Shown one piece after another: positions 6,615-12,873 of a stretch of 12,873 nt of DNA (positions within the stretch are counted from its first letter, which is position 1; each line of letters opens with the position of its first letter). Below the pieces are notes generated by a model, which was not told where the DNA came from, searched no databases, and worked only from the letters and a program-made list of their open reading frames with translations. Made by a program: the position numbers and the translations under genes. Source of the stretch: Chloroflexi bacterium UBA2235 (GTDB lineage: Bacteria > Chloroflexota > UBA11872 > UBA12225). The stretch lies in NCBI GenBank assembly GCA_002347925.1, contig DDYL01000070.1, positions 1 to 12,873 on the forward strand. Reading direction: 5' to 3'.

Positions 6615-6634
6615 ACCGAGTGAACCGAGTGAAC
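6615..6634. repeat. Short tandem repeat upstream of the rhodanese gene
   Basis: ACCGAGTGA is repeated head to tail (6615-6623, 6624-6632) with two further matching bases. On the minus strand this reads GTTCACTCG twice, about 90 nt before the rhodanese start. It is a possible regulator half-site pair. The surrounding 135-nt gap between pfkB and rhodanese holds no other gene that I can see. Confidence 0.35.
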
Positions 6635-6666
6635 GCCAAACCCGGGAAACGGCAGTTGGGCAAGGA

Positions 6667-7542
6667 TCAGCTTCCCGGAGGACGGAGGCTCCCATCGCGT
6701 AGGCGCTCGCCTACCATTGCCCCAGTCGGGATGGCCTCCGCGCCGCGTCCCTCAACCACGAAGGACGCGACGCAGTTTGCAAACTGTGCGGCCGTTTCGA
6801 TGTCCCTTGTCTCCCCGTAGCGAATCAGGAAGGCGGTGGCGAATACATCGCCGGCGCCGGTTGGGTCGACTTCCTCGACGTCGTAGGCAGGGAAGCGTCG
6901 ACGCGAACCGTGCTGCCAGACAACGCAACCGTGACGGTTTTCGGTCACCACGGCGAGGCGGGCGCGGGTCGCGTACTCCTCGACGAGCACCATGTCTCCA
7001 CCAAGGTCTTCCGCGCTGAAGGTGATGACATCAAGGCGGTCCAGGTAGGTCTCGGCATGCCGCCAAGCGACTGGACGCACCCGTCCGTCGTCAGGAGACC
7101 ATGCTCGCAACCACCCTTGTAGTGTCGCGCCGATCAACGCGGTCGATGGGAAGACGTCGAGCAGGTCGCGGGTTAGTTCCTGGGCAATCGGGCCAAAGTG
7201 GACCATGGGTGCACGGCGCCATGCGTCAGGAATGTCGGCGGGGACCAAGGGGGAAGCGACGGCGCGGACATACTGGACCCGACCATTTGGGGCATAGACG
7301 TTCTCAAACGTGGTCGTGGCTGAAGATTGCACGACCTCCACATCGATATCCCGGAAGATTCCCGAAAGGCCCGGCTCATGTGCGGCGGCCGTGACCAACG
7401 CGGTACGGCGTCCGAGTCGGCTTGCCGCAAGTGATGCGAAGGTTGCTGTCCCCCCGAATGTGAACCCGTCTGGCGTGCCCGGGGCGACGTCGCGGGTCAC
7501 ATTTCCGAGGATAAGTATTTCCGGGGTCGTGTCGTTACCCAT
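6667..7542 (-). CDS. PfkB-family carbohydrate/nucleoside kinase
   Basis: PfkB (ribokinase-fold) enzymes transfer the ATP gamma-phosphate to a hydroxymethyl group of a sugar, nucleoside or similar small molecule. The 291-aa product starts with EILILGNVTRDVAPG and a GGTATFASLAASRLG substrate/fold motif (about 30-44). The second PfkB signature is D226-P-T-G-A-G-D232-VFATAF, with D232 the catalytic base and the GAG turn forming the anion hole. RLAVVTENRHGCVV upstream is the usual nucleotide-site strand. The specific sugar cannot be assigned. ATG at 7542 is 12 nt after the jag stop, and only a poor Shine-Dalgarno is seen, so translational coupling in the same operon as jag is likely. Its presence behind jag, where mnmE or mnmG often lie, is unusual. 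Confidence 0.88.
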   Translation of the reverse strand: MGNDTTPEILILGNVTRDVAPGTPDGFTFGGTATFASLAASRLGRRTALVTAAAHEPGLSGIFRDIDVEVVQSSATTTFENVYAPNGRVQYVRAVASPLVPADIPDAWRRAPMVHFGPIAQELTRDLLDVFPSTALIGATLQGWLRAWSPDDGRVRPVAWRHAETYLDRLDVITFSAEDLGGDMVLVEEYATRARLAVVTENRHGCVVWQHGSRRRFPAYDVEEVDPTGAGDVFATAFLIRYGETRDIETAAQFANCVASFVVEGRGAEAIPTGAMVGERLRDGSLRPPGS

Positions 7543-7554
7543 TCACCGGCGCAC

Positions 7555-8298
7555 TTAGTGGCGGAGCATGATCACGATGCGCCGGTTGTCGCCTTCGCCG
7601 GTACTTTCGGTGGCCACGTCCGGGTGCTCGGCAAGCACCATGTGGACAATCCGTCGTTCATTAGGGGGCATGGCCTCCAACTGGACGGGCGCGCCGGTGG
7701 CGATGACGCGGCTTGCGAACCGGAGTGCAAGGTCTCGGAGGAGCACCTCGCGGCGTGCCCGGTACCCATCGATGTCAATCGTAATGCGGACGTGGGTGTC
7801 GAGTGCCTTGTTGACCATGATCCCGACGATGAACTGAATTGCCCGGAGCGTCTCTCCGCGGCGGCCAATGAGATCCGCCGCGTCTGGCGCACGCACATTG
7901 AGAGTGAGTGGCTCGAGTTCCACGACCTCAATGTGGGCTTCGTCAAAGTGCATGTGATGGAGAAGTTCGCTCAGGATACGTCGGGCGGTTTCGGCAACGG
8001 CGGTTGCATTCGCCGACCCCTCGGGTAGCGGTGCAAATGCTTGCTCTCGGTGAGCCGCTTGGTGTCCGGTGTCCTCGGAGGGTTCATCGTCCTCAGCTTC
8101 GTCTCCTGGAACACGCACTGAGACACGAACGCGTGCCGGCTGCGCCCCGAAGCCGAGAATGCGTCCCGGATTGCCCGGGTCGATGATCGAAACAGTTACT
8201 TCGTTGCGGGCGCGACCCAATTCGGCCAGGGCTTGCGTGATTGCCGTCTCGACCGACCGTGCCGAAGTCTCAACGACCGAAACATCATTATTTGCCAC
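7555..8298 (-). CDS. jag: KH/R3H RNA-binding protein Jag (KhpB)
   Basis: Jag/KhpB is a cytoplasmic single-strand RNA-binding protein, partner of KhpA in firmicutes and linked to cell division and envelope control. Three domains are seen: Jag-N (about 1-55; VETAITQALAELGRARNEVTVSI and GRILGFGAQPARVRV), a KH domain with the G-R-R-G loop at 145-148 (GRRGETLRAIQFI) and an R3H domain with R215-x3-H219 (NERRIVHMVLAEH). Between Jag-N and KH lies an acidic linker. I choose GTG at 8298 because GGAGG lies 7 nt before it, giving an 11-nt overlap with the yidC stop. In-frame ATGs at 8313 and 8322 would add 5 or 8 residues but lack a Shine-Dalgarno. It follows yidC directly, as in most bacteria. Confidence 0.93.
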   Translation of the reverse strand: MANNDVSVVETSARSVETAITQALAELGRARNEVTVSIIDPGNPGRILGFGAQPARVRVSVRVPGDEAEDDEPSEDTGHQAAHREQAFAPLPEGSANATAVAETARRILSELLHHMHFDEAHIEVVELEPLTLNVRAPDAADLIGRRGETLRAIQFIVGIMVNKALDTHVRITIDIDGYRARREVLLRDLALRFASRVIATGAPVQLEAMPPNERRIVHMVLAEHPDVATESTGEGDNRRIVIMLRH

Positions 8299-9187
8299 CA
8301 GTTCGCCTCCCATCACCGCCATTGGAACCGCTGGAGCGGTTTGCGCCGTTCACGCGTCGAGCCTTGCCGGATGCCGGTGGGGTGTCGTCAATGACCGTCG
8401 CCGCGGATGTCGAAGTGCCAGGTAGGCGGACCGTGGCAAGCGACCCCAGACCGCCGATGAAGTACTGCTGGATGATGCCGTAAAGGTTCTGAGCCACCCA
8501 GTACAGCGCGAGACCCGAGTTTACCGAAAGACCGATCCAGAGCATCATCAACGGCATGAACTGCATCATCTGGTTCTGCATCTGCTGCTGAGGATCGGAT
8601 GACGGCTGGGTCATCATCCGCTGCTGCACCCATTGGGTCGCGCCCGCAAGCACCGGCAGGATGAAGGGCAGGGCGTAGCCGAAAACGTGAATGACGTCAG
8701 GTTTGTCGAGGCTTTCGAGCCACCAGAACCCCTGCTTGAACGACATGATGGCTGTTGCCAGGGTCGCGTCATCCATCCCAAGGGCCATAAGCCAAGCCCG
8801 GGGTTCATCCAATGGCGCTTCCGGATCGGCCAGCGTTCGCAGTGCGGCATAAAGCGCGAAGAGGATTGGCATCTGGAGAAGGAGAGGGAGGCACCCCGCG
8901 GCCGGGTTGACCCCGTGTTCCTTGTAGAGGGCCATCGTCTCGACGGAAAGCTTCTCCTTGTCCTTGGCGTAACGCGCCTGGAGGGCCTTCAATTCCGGCT
9001 GAAGGCGGGTCATCGCGCGCTGTGAGCCCAGCTGCTTGATGGTCAGGGGAAGGAGGATGGTTTTGGTAATGATGGTGAATAGGATGATTGCGAAGCCGGC
9101 ACCGAACAGGCTGCTGAGGTAGATCAGTCCGAGCACAAGAGGGTGGACAAGAACGCTGTCCCACAGAACGACTACGAACGAAGGCAA
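8288..9187 (-). CDS. yidC: Membrane protein insertase YidC/Oxa1
   Basis: YidC inserts and folds inner-membrane proteins alone or with Sec. The 299-residue product is the short form without the large periplasmic domain of Gram-negatives. Hydrophobic segments lie at about 17-50, then around GCLPLLLQMPILFALYAAL, HVFGYALPFILPVLAG and the final MPLMMLWIGLSVNSGLALYWVAQNLYG stretch. HGVNPAAGCLPLLLQMP is the family hallmark. The C-terminal tail (about 255-299) is basic and Gly/Arg-rich, as in ribosome-contacting tails. The conserved groove arginine (R73 in SpoIIIJ, context IIRTLILPL) aligns with K42 (IITKTILLPL). TTG at 9187 has GAGGAG 8 nt upstream and no better in-frame start nearby. A lipoprotein signal is not visible at the N-terminus. 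Confidence 0.96.
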   Translation of the reverse strand: MPSFVVVLWDSVLVHPLVLGLIYLSSLFGAGFAIILFTIITKTILLPLTIKQLGSQRAMTRLQPELKALQARYAKDKEKLSVETMALYKEHGVNPAAGCLPLLLQMPILFALYAALRTLADPEAPLDEPRAWLMALGMDDATLATAIMSFKQGFWWLESLDKPDVIHVFGYALPFILPVLAGATQWVQQRMMTQPSSDPQQQMQNQMMQFMPLMMLWIGLSVNSGLALYWVAQNLYGIIQQYFIGGLGSLATVRLPGTSTSAATVIDDTPPASGKARRVNGANRSSGSNGGDGRRTGGK

Positions 9188-9263
9188 CGCTACTACTCCT
9201 CGCGCCGCGTGTCCCTCCTGACCGGTTGCATCAAGCGCGTCCGGTTGGTGGGTGCGTGGCGAT

Positions 9264-9279
9264 TGCCCGCTTTCGGGCA
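9264..9279. repeat. Stem-loop in the yidD-yidC gap
   Basis: TGCCCG (9264-9269) pairs with CGGGCA (9274-9279) around a 4-nt loop, and GGCGAT flanks it on both sides as a direct repeat. It lies in the 164-nt gap between yidD and yidC, about 77 nt before the yidC start. There is no T-run, so it is not a classic terminator. An attenuator or mRNA-stability element is possible. I see no gene in this gap. Confidence 0.35.
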
Positions 9280-9351
9280 GGCGATGTCAGACAATCTGGC
9301 GCCTCATGGCACCCGTAGCAACGGAAGTTCGGCAGGAAACTTCGCGACACA

Positions 9352-9594
9352 CTAGGGCACGGGATCAAGGCCACCGGCATTGAAGGGGTGGCATCGGCTA
9401 ATCCGGCCAAGCGCGAGCGTCGTTCCTCGCAGAATACCATGACGGGTTATCGCCTCTATTGCGTACTCGGTGCATGTTGGGTGGAAGCGGCAGATCCTTG
9501 CCGGGTAGATCGAAGTGCGGACGAACCTGAACGCGCGAATGCCAGCGACGGCAATGCGTGAGGCGAAAGGTGGATGCAACCCGTCGTTCGTCAC
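9352..9594 (-). CDS. yidD: Membrane protein insertion efficiency factor YidD
   Basis: YidD is a small peripheral membrane protein that assists YidC-dependent insertion. The 80-aa product has the full family core: IYPARICRFHPTCTEYAIEAI with both cysteines, then the RHGILRG helix and RISRCHPFNAGGLDPVP at the end. Length is typical. GTG at 9594 overlaps the rnpA stop as GTGA, and no Shine-Dalgarno is seen, so coupled translation with rnpA is likely. A hydrophobic/amphipathic N-terminal helix (IAVAGIRAFRFVRTSIYP) is the expected membrane contact. Confidence 0.95.
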   Translation of the reverse strand: MTNDGLHPPFASRIAVAGIRAFRFVRTSIYPARICRFHPTCTEYAIEAITRHGILRGTTLALGRISRCHPFNAGGLDPVP

Positions 9595-9971
9595 GGCGCA
9601 GAGTCAAGCCTCACCGGTGCGTGAACAATGACGCCCGCCCGTCGCAAGCCCGTCTCCAGGGCGGACGCAAGTTGATCAAAGGGTGTGGATGCCGCGGCTG
9701 GCCGGGTGCCTATGACAACATCCCACTTGTCGGCGACACGTGGGAGAAGTGGGGCGAGAGCGGCTCTCAGACGGCGCCGAACCAGGTTGCGGATCACTGC
9801 GTTCCCAACGCGTCGTGACACTACAATCCCGAACCTTGCACAGGAGACGGGAACCGACGGTTCGCGTGCCAATGCGGTGACTTGGATCGGGCCGGCGCCA
9901 GTGGGGCGGGCACCGTCCCTGACGGTCTTGAAATCCGCGTTGCGGCGAAGTCGGCGTGCGCGCGGAATCAA
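9591..9971 (-). CDS. rnpA: Ribonuclease P protein component
   Basis: RnpA is the protein subunit of RNase P, which trims the 5' leader of precursor tRNAs with a catalytic RNA. The 126-aa product begins IPRARRLRRNADFKTV, matching the family N-terminus with its substrate-contacting Phe (ADF). The RNR motif is present as SRRVGNAVIRNLVRRRLRAAL (about 52-72). The VVIGTRPAA strand before the final helix is also typical. TTG at 9971 has GGAAG 7 nt upstream and fits the usual start of the family. It lies 55 nt after rpmH and shares a GTGA overlap with yidD. Confidence 0.95.
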   Translation of the reverse strand: MIPRARRLRRNADFKTVRDGARPTGAGPIQVTALAREPSVPVSCARFGIVVSRRVGNAVIRNLVRRRLRAALAPLLPRVADKWDVVIGTRPAAASTPFDQLASALETGLRRAGVIVHAPVRLDSAP

Positions 9972-10026
9972 CCGATTGCTTCCGGGGGTGAAGATCGCCC
10001 GGCAAGGCGCCGGGCTTGTACAAAGG

Positions 10027-10161
10027 TCAGACAGTGAGGCGCTTGCGCCCCTTCTGACGGCGCAGGCGGAGGACGCGTCGCCCGTTTGCGCTGCTCATCC
10101 GCTTCATGAAACCGTGGACGCGGGAACGGCGGCGGCGCTTGGGTTGCCAGGTTCGCTTCAC
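10027..10161 (-). CDS. rpmH: Large ribosomal subunit protein L34 (bL34)
   Basis: L34 is a small, very basic protein of the 50S subunit. The 44-aa product reads KRTWQPKRRRRSRVHGFMKR and then RMSSANGRRVLRLRRQKGRKRLTV, the standard full length. GTG at 10161 has GGAG 7 nt upstream. An in-frame ATG at 10197 would add 12 residues not found in the family, so I reject it. An inverted repeat (GGTCG/CGACC, 10177-10190) lies in the 5' leader. First gene of the rpmH-rnpA-yidD-yidC-jag cluster. Confidence 0.96.
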   Translation of the reverse strand: MKRTWQPKRRRRSRVHGFMKRMSSANGRRVLRLRRQKGRKRLTV

Positions 10162-10217
10162 AAGAATACTCCGACGGGTCGCGCCCGACCGGCGCATACA
10201 GATTAACTTCCCGGAGT

Positions 10218-11480
10218 TTAGCAAATGCCGGATTGGGCAAACGCGTCCCGTAGGGAATCCGACGCGAACCGTCTGTGACTTGAGTGCCACGCGAGATGTG
10301 ATGTGACGGCAGTCAGCGTCGGAAGCGCCTCAATTGCACGCCTCAGGCATGACGCCAATTCGGCGCCCAAACCTTCGATGGGAAGGGTCGTTTCGCGGCT
10401 CGGCGCATCCCATGGCACCTCCACGAAGCCTCTCGAACTGACGAGGTCGATGACCCCGTGGTACGCGCCAATGGGGTGTCTCAGGCCGATGGCATAGGTC
10501 CAAACGGTCTGGCCCTCAGCTCTCAGCAAGCTTGTGACGGCACCGATCGTCTCCGGATCGGTCGCATTCACCGTCACAAGAAGGACCTGTGGACGGCCAT
10601 CGTTGCCCGAGCGTAAGGGCGCTGAAGGGTCGAAAAGTGTGCCTCCCAGGACGTTGGTGATGGCCTCGGCGATCGGCTGCGACGGCGCATCGAGTGCACC
10701 GATGTAGGCTGGCGACCCGAGAAGCTGGAGCGTTCTTGCAGGGCGCGCAATGACGGAGGCTACTTCGTCGAGCGTCTCGAGACCGATGCCGGGATAGTCG
10801 GGAATAGTCACTCCATCGTCGTCGAGAAGGCCGAAAAGCATCGCTCCAGCCTGTGCGTAGGCCATACGCTTTGCCGGTGATATGTCTTCGGCGTCACGGT
10901 TGAACTCTGCAAACCGGGGTACGCTCTCGACCATCGCCCGGAGGTACGCATCCTCGGGAACGAGTGCAAGTGCGGTCCTGAAGGCCTCATCGGCGCGAGA
11001 GTAGTCTCCGGTGCGTAGGGCGAGGTCTCCACGGAGGCGGTGCACAGGCATTGCGCGTCCGGCAAGGTGGCGGCTGCCGTCGGACAGGATTTCTTCGAGG
11101 TTCTGGACTGCCATCGAGAGCCGACCGTGGCGCGCCCAGAGTTCGGCCTGGTTGAAGAGCACGACTGGATCGCGCGGGGCGATGCGTCGCGCGTGTTCGT
11201 AGCAATCGGCGGCTTCCGGATCGAGATCGTGTGTCTGGCAGATACGGCCTCGTGCCAGTAGGTAGAGGACGCGTTCGGGGTGCAACGCGCAAGCGGTGCG
11301 GAAACTTGCGAGAGCACGTTCCCATTGACCGCGCGATTCCTGATCCAAACCCCGTTGGTAGTGTTGATCCGCGACGACGCGCGAGTGGAAAAGGGGCGAC
11401 AGCAGGGGTGCAAGGCCGGCGTCGTCGATACGTGGGGCCGAATCCTCAGTGTGGTTCGTGATCCACGATTCGTCAGGCAT
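10218..11480 (-). CDS. TPR-repeat protein with unrecognised C-terminal domain
   Basis: I do not recognise a named family. ATG at 11480 (MPDESWITNHTEDS) gives 420 residues, with AAGGG about 9 nt upstream; in-frame codons further up are low-complexity and unlikely to be used. Four tetratricopeptide repeats are seen at about 37-70 (QHYQRGLDQESRGQWERALA), 71-104, 105-138 and 146-179 (GDLALRTGDYSRADEAFRTA). Such repeats form a protein-binding solenoid. Residues about 200-390 are a mixed alpha/beta region: LQLLGSPAYIGALDA, PQVLLVTVNATDPETIGAVTSLL, then TVWTYAIGLRHPIGAYHGVIDLV, which I cannot assign. It may be a sensing or catalytic-like fold. There is no signal peptide or membrane segment. It is divergent from degV and ends 56 nt before rpmH, where dnaA would often be. 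Confidence 0.85.
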   Translation of the reverse strand: MPDESWITNHTEDSAPRIDDAGLAPLLSPLFHSRVVADQHYQRGLDQESRGQWERALASFRTACALHPERVLYLLARGRICQTHDLDPEAADCYEHARRIAPRDPVVLFNQAELWARHGRLSMAVQNLEEILSDGSRHLAGRAMPVHRLRGDLALRTGDYSRADEAFRTALALVPEDAYLRAMVESVPRFAEFNRDAEDISPAKRMAYAQAGAMLFGLLDDDGVTIPDYPGIGLETLDEVASVIARPARTLQLLGSPAYIGALDAPSQPIAEAITNVLGGTLFDPSAPLRSGNDGRPQVLLVTVNATDPETIGAVTSLLRAEGQTVWTYAIGLRHPIGAYHGVIDLVSSRGFVEVPWDAPSRETTLPIEGLGAELASCLRRAIEALPTLTAVTSHLAWHSSHRRFASDSLRDAFAQSGIC

Positions 11481-11650
11481 CAGGATCGACCCTTGAGATG
11501 TTCCGGGTACGGCCGGGCGGGCTGGAGCATGAAGTTTCGGGCCATTGAGATTGTAAACTCGTGGCGCCGGCATCGGAGATGCGGGGTGTGGGTGCGGGCT
11601 TGGATTTGAGCTTGACCATTGCCCGCCTCGCACGGCTCAGCGGGGACATG
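11481..11650. other. Divergent intergenic region between the TPR gene and degV
   Basis: This 170-bp stretch must hold the promoters of both genes. On the minus strand TTTACA (-35, five of six consensus bases) is followed after 17 nt by a poor CTTCAT. On the plus strand TAAACT at 11554-11559 is a possible -10 without a good -35. I see no strong operator. If the GTG at 11561 were the degV start, most of this region would be coding. Confidence 0.3.
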
Positions 11651-12550
11651 ATGACCGAGATTGCCATCGACGCCACTTCACCCGGGGCACATAAGCCGAT
11701 TCGCATTGTCACCGACAGTCTCGCATGGCTTCCTGCCGAGGTTGTGCGCCAGTATGACGTGACAGTGGTTCCCCTCCATGTTTCATTTGGGGATGAACAG
11801 TTCACGGAGACCGTGGACATTACGAACGAGGAGTTCTACCGGAGGCTTCGCACGGGGTCGGTTCAGCCGACCACATCGCAGCCATCTCCGGGTGAGTTCC
11901 TTGACGCATACCGGCGAATCTCATCGACGGCTGGTGCGGTGATCTCGATTCACGCGTCCGCCAAACTGAGTGGGACCTATGGTTCGGCCCAGGTGGCTGC
12001 CGGGATGGCACGTTCGGAGTTCCCCGGTGTGCGGTACGAAGTGTTCGACACCAAGGTGATCGCTCCCGCCCAAGGCATGGTGGTCGTCGCAGCGACCGAA
12101 GCAGCTGCTCGTGGAGAGTCTGTCGAGGCGGTCCTTGAACTCATTGCGGCATTGGCCCCACGCACGAACGCGATGGTGAGCGTCGAGACACTGGAGTACC
12201 TGATCCGCGGTGGCCGACTTGGTCGGGTGGCAGGGTTCATCGGTGGCATGCTGAATGTACGCCCCATCCTGTCGTTGGCAGATGGAAGCCTGACCGCACG
12301 CGAACGTGTCCGGACCCGCCCGCGTGCGCTCGACCGCCTTGTTGAACTGATGGCTGAGGACGTGCCAAGCGGGCGCCTTGGGCACCTGGGCCTCATGCAC
12401 GCCGAAGCACCGGAGGTCCGTGACGAGTTGCGTCGCCGGGTTCTGGCACGGTTCGAGGTTGAACGGGAGTTCAGTGTCGAAATCGGGCCGGTCCTCGGCA
12501 CCCATGCTGGTCCGGGTGCATTTGGGGTGACCTATCACCCCGCCGACTGA
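11651..12550 (+). CDS. DegV-family fatty-acid-binding protein
   Basis: DegV/FakB proteins bind a fatty acid and, with a FakA kinase partner, allow its phosphorylation for phospholipid synthesis. No kinase partner is in the window. The product (299 aa from this ATG) has IRIVTDSLAWLP at residues 17-28, the family opener, then VTVVPLHVSFGDEQF. Lipid-head contacts are expected at H101 and the adjacent ISIHASAKLSGTYGSA loop (S107 in LSG). LEYLIRGGRLGRVAGFIGGM and LNVRPILSLADG are highly characteristic, as is the end GPVLGTHAGPGAFGVTYHP. The start is uncertain: tandem ATGs at 11648 and 11651 follow GGGGA closely, and the frame is open back to a GTG at 11561. Ligand and partner cannot be inferred. 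Confidence 0.93.
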   Translation: MTEIAIDATSPGAHKPIRIVTDSLAWLPAEVVRQYDVTVVPLHVSFGDEQFTETVDITNEEFYRRLRTGSVQPTTSQPSPGEFLDAYRRISSTAGAVISIHASAKLSGTYGSAQVAAGMARSEFPGVRYEVFDTKVIAPAQGMVVVAATEAAARGESVEAVLELIAALAPRTNAMVSVETLEYLIRGGRLGRVAGFIGGMLNVRPILSLADGSLTARERVRTRPRALDRLVELMAEDVPSGRLGHLGLMHAEAPEVRDELRRRVLARFEVEREFSVEIGPVLGTHAGPGAFGVTYHPAD

Positions 12551-12578
12551 CCGGCATCGTCTGCGCGTTTCAGCCGGT
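12550..12578. terminator. Weak bidirectional stem between convergent degV and glycosylase genes
   Basis: ACCGGC (12550-12555) pairs with GCCGGT (12573-12578) around a 17-nt loop that spans both stop codons. The two genes end only 19 bp apart. There is no clear T-run, so termination is only a guess from position and symmetry. Confidence 0.25.
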
Positions 12579-12873
12579 AACTATCTCTCCGGCTTGGTTC
12601 CGTTTGCGGGTTCCGGATACGGCGAAATGACCGTCTAGCCAAAAGCGGAGAGGCTTGGCGGCCCACTCCGGACCAGCTGAGTCGACCCCAATCCGAGGAC
12701 CCCTCCGAATTGGTTGGTCCGGGTTCGCCCGGGCAATCGGCCGAGGGCCGGGCAGAACCTGGACTGGAGATGACGGATGAGTGAGGTCAGCGGTGTCGTG
12801 GCGCCGGGTGACGTCGAGCGCACGGGTAAGGCGGCCCGGACCGGTACCGCGATACGGCCGGCCTTGCGGTGAC
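12570..12873 (-). CDS. 3-methyladenine DNA glycosylase (AAG/MPG family), C-terminal part, N-terminus beyond window
   Basis: AAG/MPG glycosylases flip out and excise alkylated purines such as 3-methyladenine in base-excision repair. The gene enters from the right edge on the minus strand with no start in view and ends with TGA at 12570-12572; 100 residues are visible. Family landmarks in order: GTGPGRLTRALDV (residues 9-21), the HDTADLTH segment (25-32), PRIGVDSAGPEW (59-70) and KPLRFWLDGHFAVSG (73-87). The last two parallel the EWARKPLRFYVRG region of human AAG. The catalytic glutamate and the Tyr intercalation loop lie in the missing N-terminal half, so activity cannot be judged. It is convergent with degV, 19 bp away. 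The conserved spacing of these motifs makes chance unlikely. Confidence 0.9.
   Translation of the reverse strand, partial: SPQGRPYRGTGPGRLTRALDVTRRHDTADLTHPSSPVQVLPGPRPIARANPDQPIRRGPRIGVDSAGPEWAAKPLRFWLDGHFAVSGTRKRNQAGEIVTG

Noticed and set aside
9188..9351. Small RNA or gene between yidD and yidC
   Set aside because: No frame resembles a protein and the single 6-bp stem-loop lacks a terminator tail, so I list only the stem-loop.
10162..10217. Replication origin or DnaA boxes next to rpmH
   Set aside because: The gap is only 56 bp and I see no TTATCCACA-like sequence here or elsewhere in the window.
12635..12823. Minus-strand 62-codon frame at the right end
   Set aside because: It is in a different frame from the glycosylase and has no recognisable pattern, while the glycosylase frame has ordered family motifs over the same DNA.
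12777..12872. Plus-strand frame starting MSEVSGVVAPGDVERTGK, as a new gene after degV
   Set aside because: It is 31 codons long and lies antisense to the clear glycosylase coding sequence.
1..12873. CRISPR array, tRNA/rRNA, insertion sequence, prophage or toxin-antitoxin genes
   Set aside because: No spaced repeats, tRNA T-loop signature, transposase, integrase or paired small toxin-antitoxin pattern was seen. Every larger stretch is explained by core-type genes.

Overview
The window is a gene-dense, high-GC stretch of a bacterial chromosome carrying mostly core genes. I recognise no phage, transposon, CRISPR array, tRNA or rRNA. The ribosomal protein L34 reads MKRTWQPKRRRR, YidC is a short form of the Gram-positive type without a signal peptide, and many starts are GTG or TTG. 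Together these point to a Chloroflexota-like or other high-GC monoderm lineage. This placement is a guess from protein character, not a proven assignment.

Left part (1-5285). A dihydroxy-acid dehydratase gene (ilvD, minus strand) runs off the left edge. Upstream of it, reading leftward, are an OmpR/PhoB-type response regulator and a small, so far unnamed winged-helix ORF that overlaps both the regulator's stop and the ilvD start. Divergent from these are phoU and a two-TM, PAS-containing PhoR-like sensor kinase. The regulator, phoU and kinase form a plausible phosphate-sensing module. The 188-bp divergent region holds a perfect 14-bp palindrome, a repeated TGTGATCAT and an 11-bp palindrome.

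Middle (5192-7542, minus strand). A short unrecognised protein overlaps the 3' end of phoR tail-to-tail by 94 bp. Upstream of it lie a thiol peroxiredoxin, a single-domain rhodanese and a PfkB-family sugar/nucleoside kinase. The first two fit thiol and oxidant chemistry.

Right-centre (7555-10161, minus strand). This is the conserved rpmH-rnpA-yidD-yidC-jag cluster (ribosomal protein L34, RNase P protein, membrane insertion factors, KH/R3H RNA-binding protein). The genes are tightly packed, and on my reading all five use GTG or TTG starts. The usual neighbours dnaA and mnmE/mnmG are not next to it. Upstream instead is a 420-aa TPR protein with an unrecognised C-terminal half.

Right end (11651-12873). 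A DegV-family fatty-acid-binding protein is on the plus strand. Convergent with it, and cut by the window edge, is the C-terminal 100 residues of a 3-methyladenine DNA glycosylase (AAG/MPG family) on the minus strand.

I did not find a clear undescribed system. The best leads are the small winged-helix ORF before ilvD, the overprinted phoR tail, the Lys-for-Arg change in the YidC groove, and the palindrome over the regulator's ribosome binding site.
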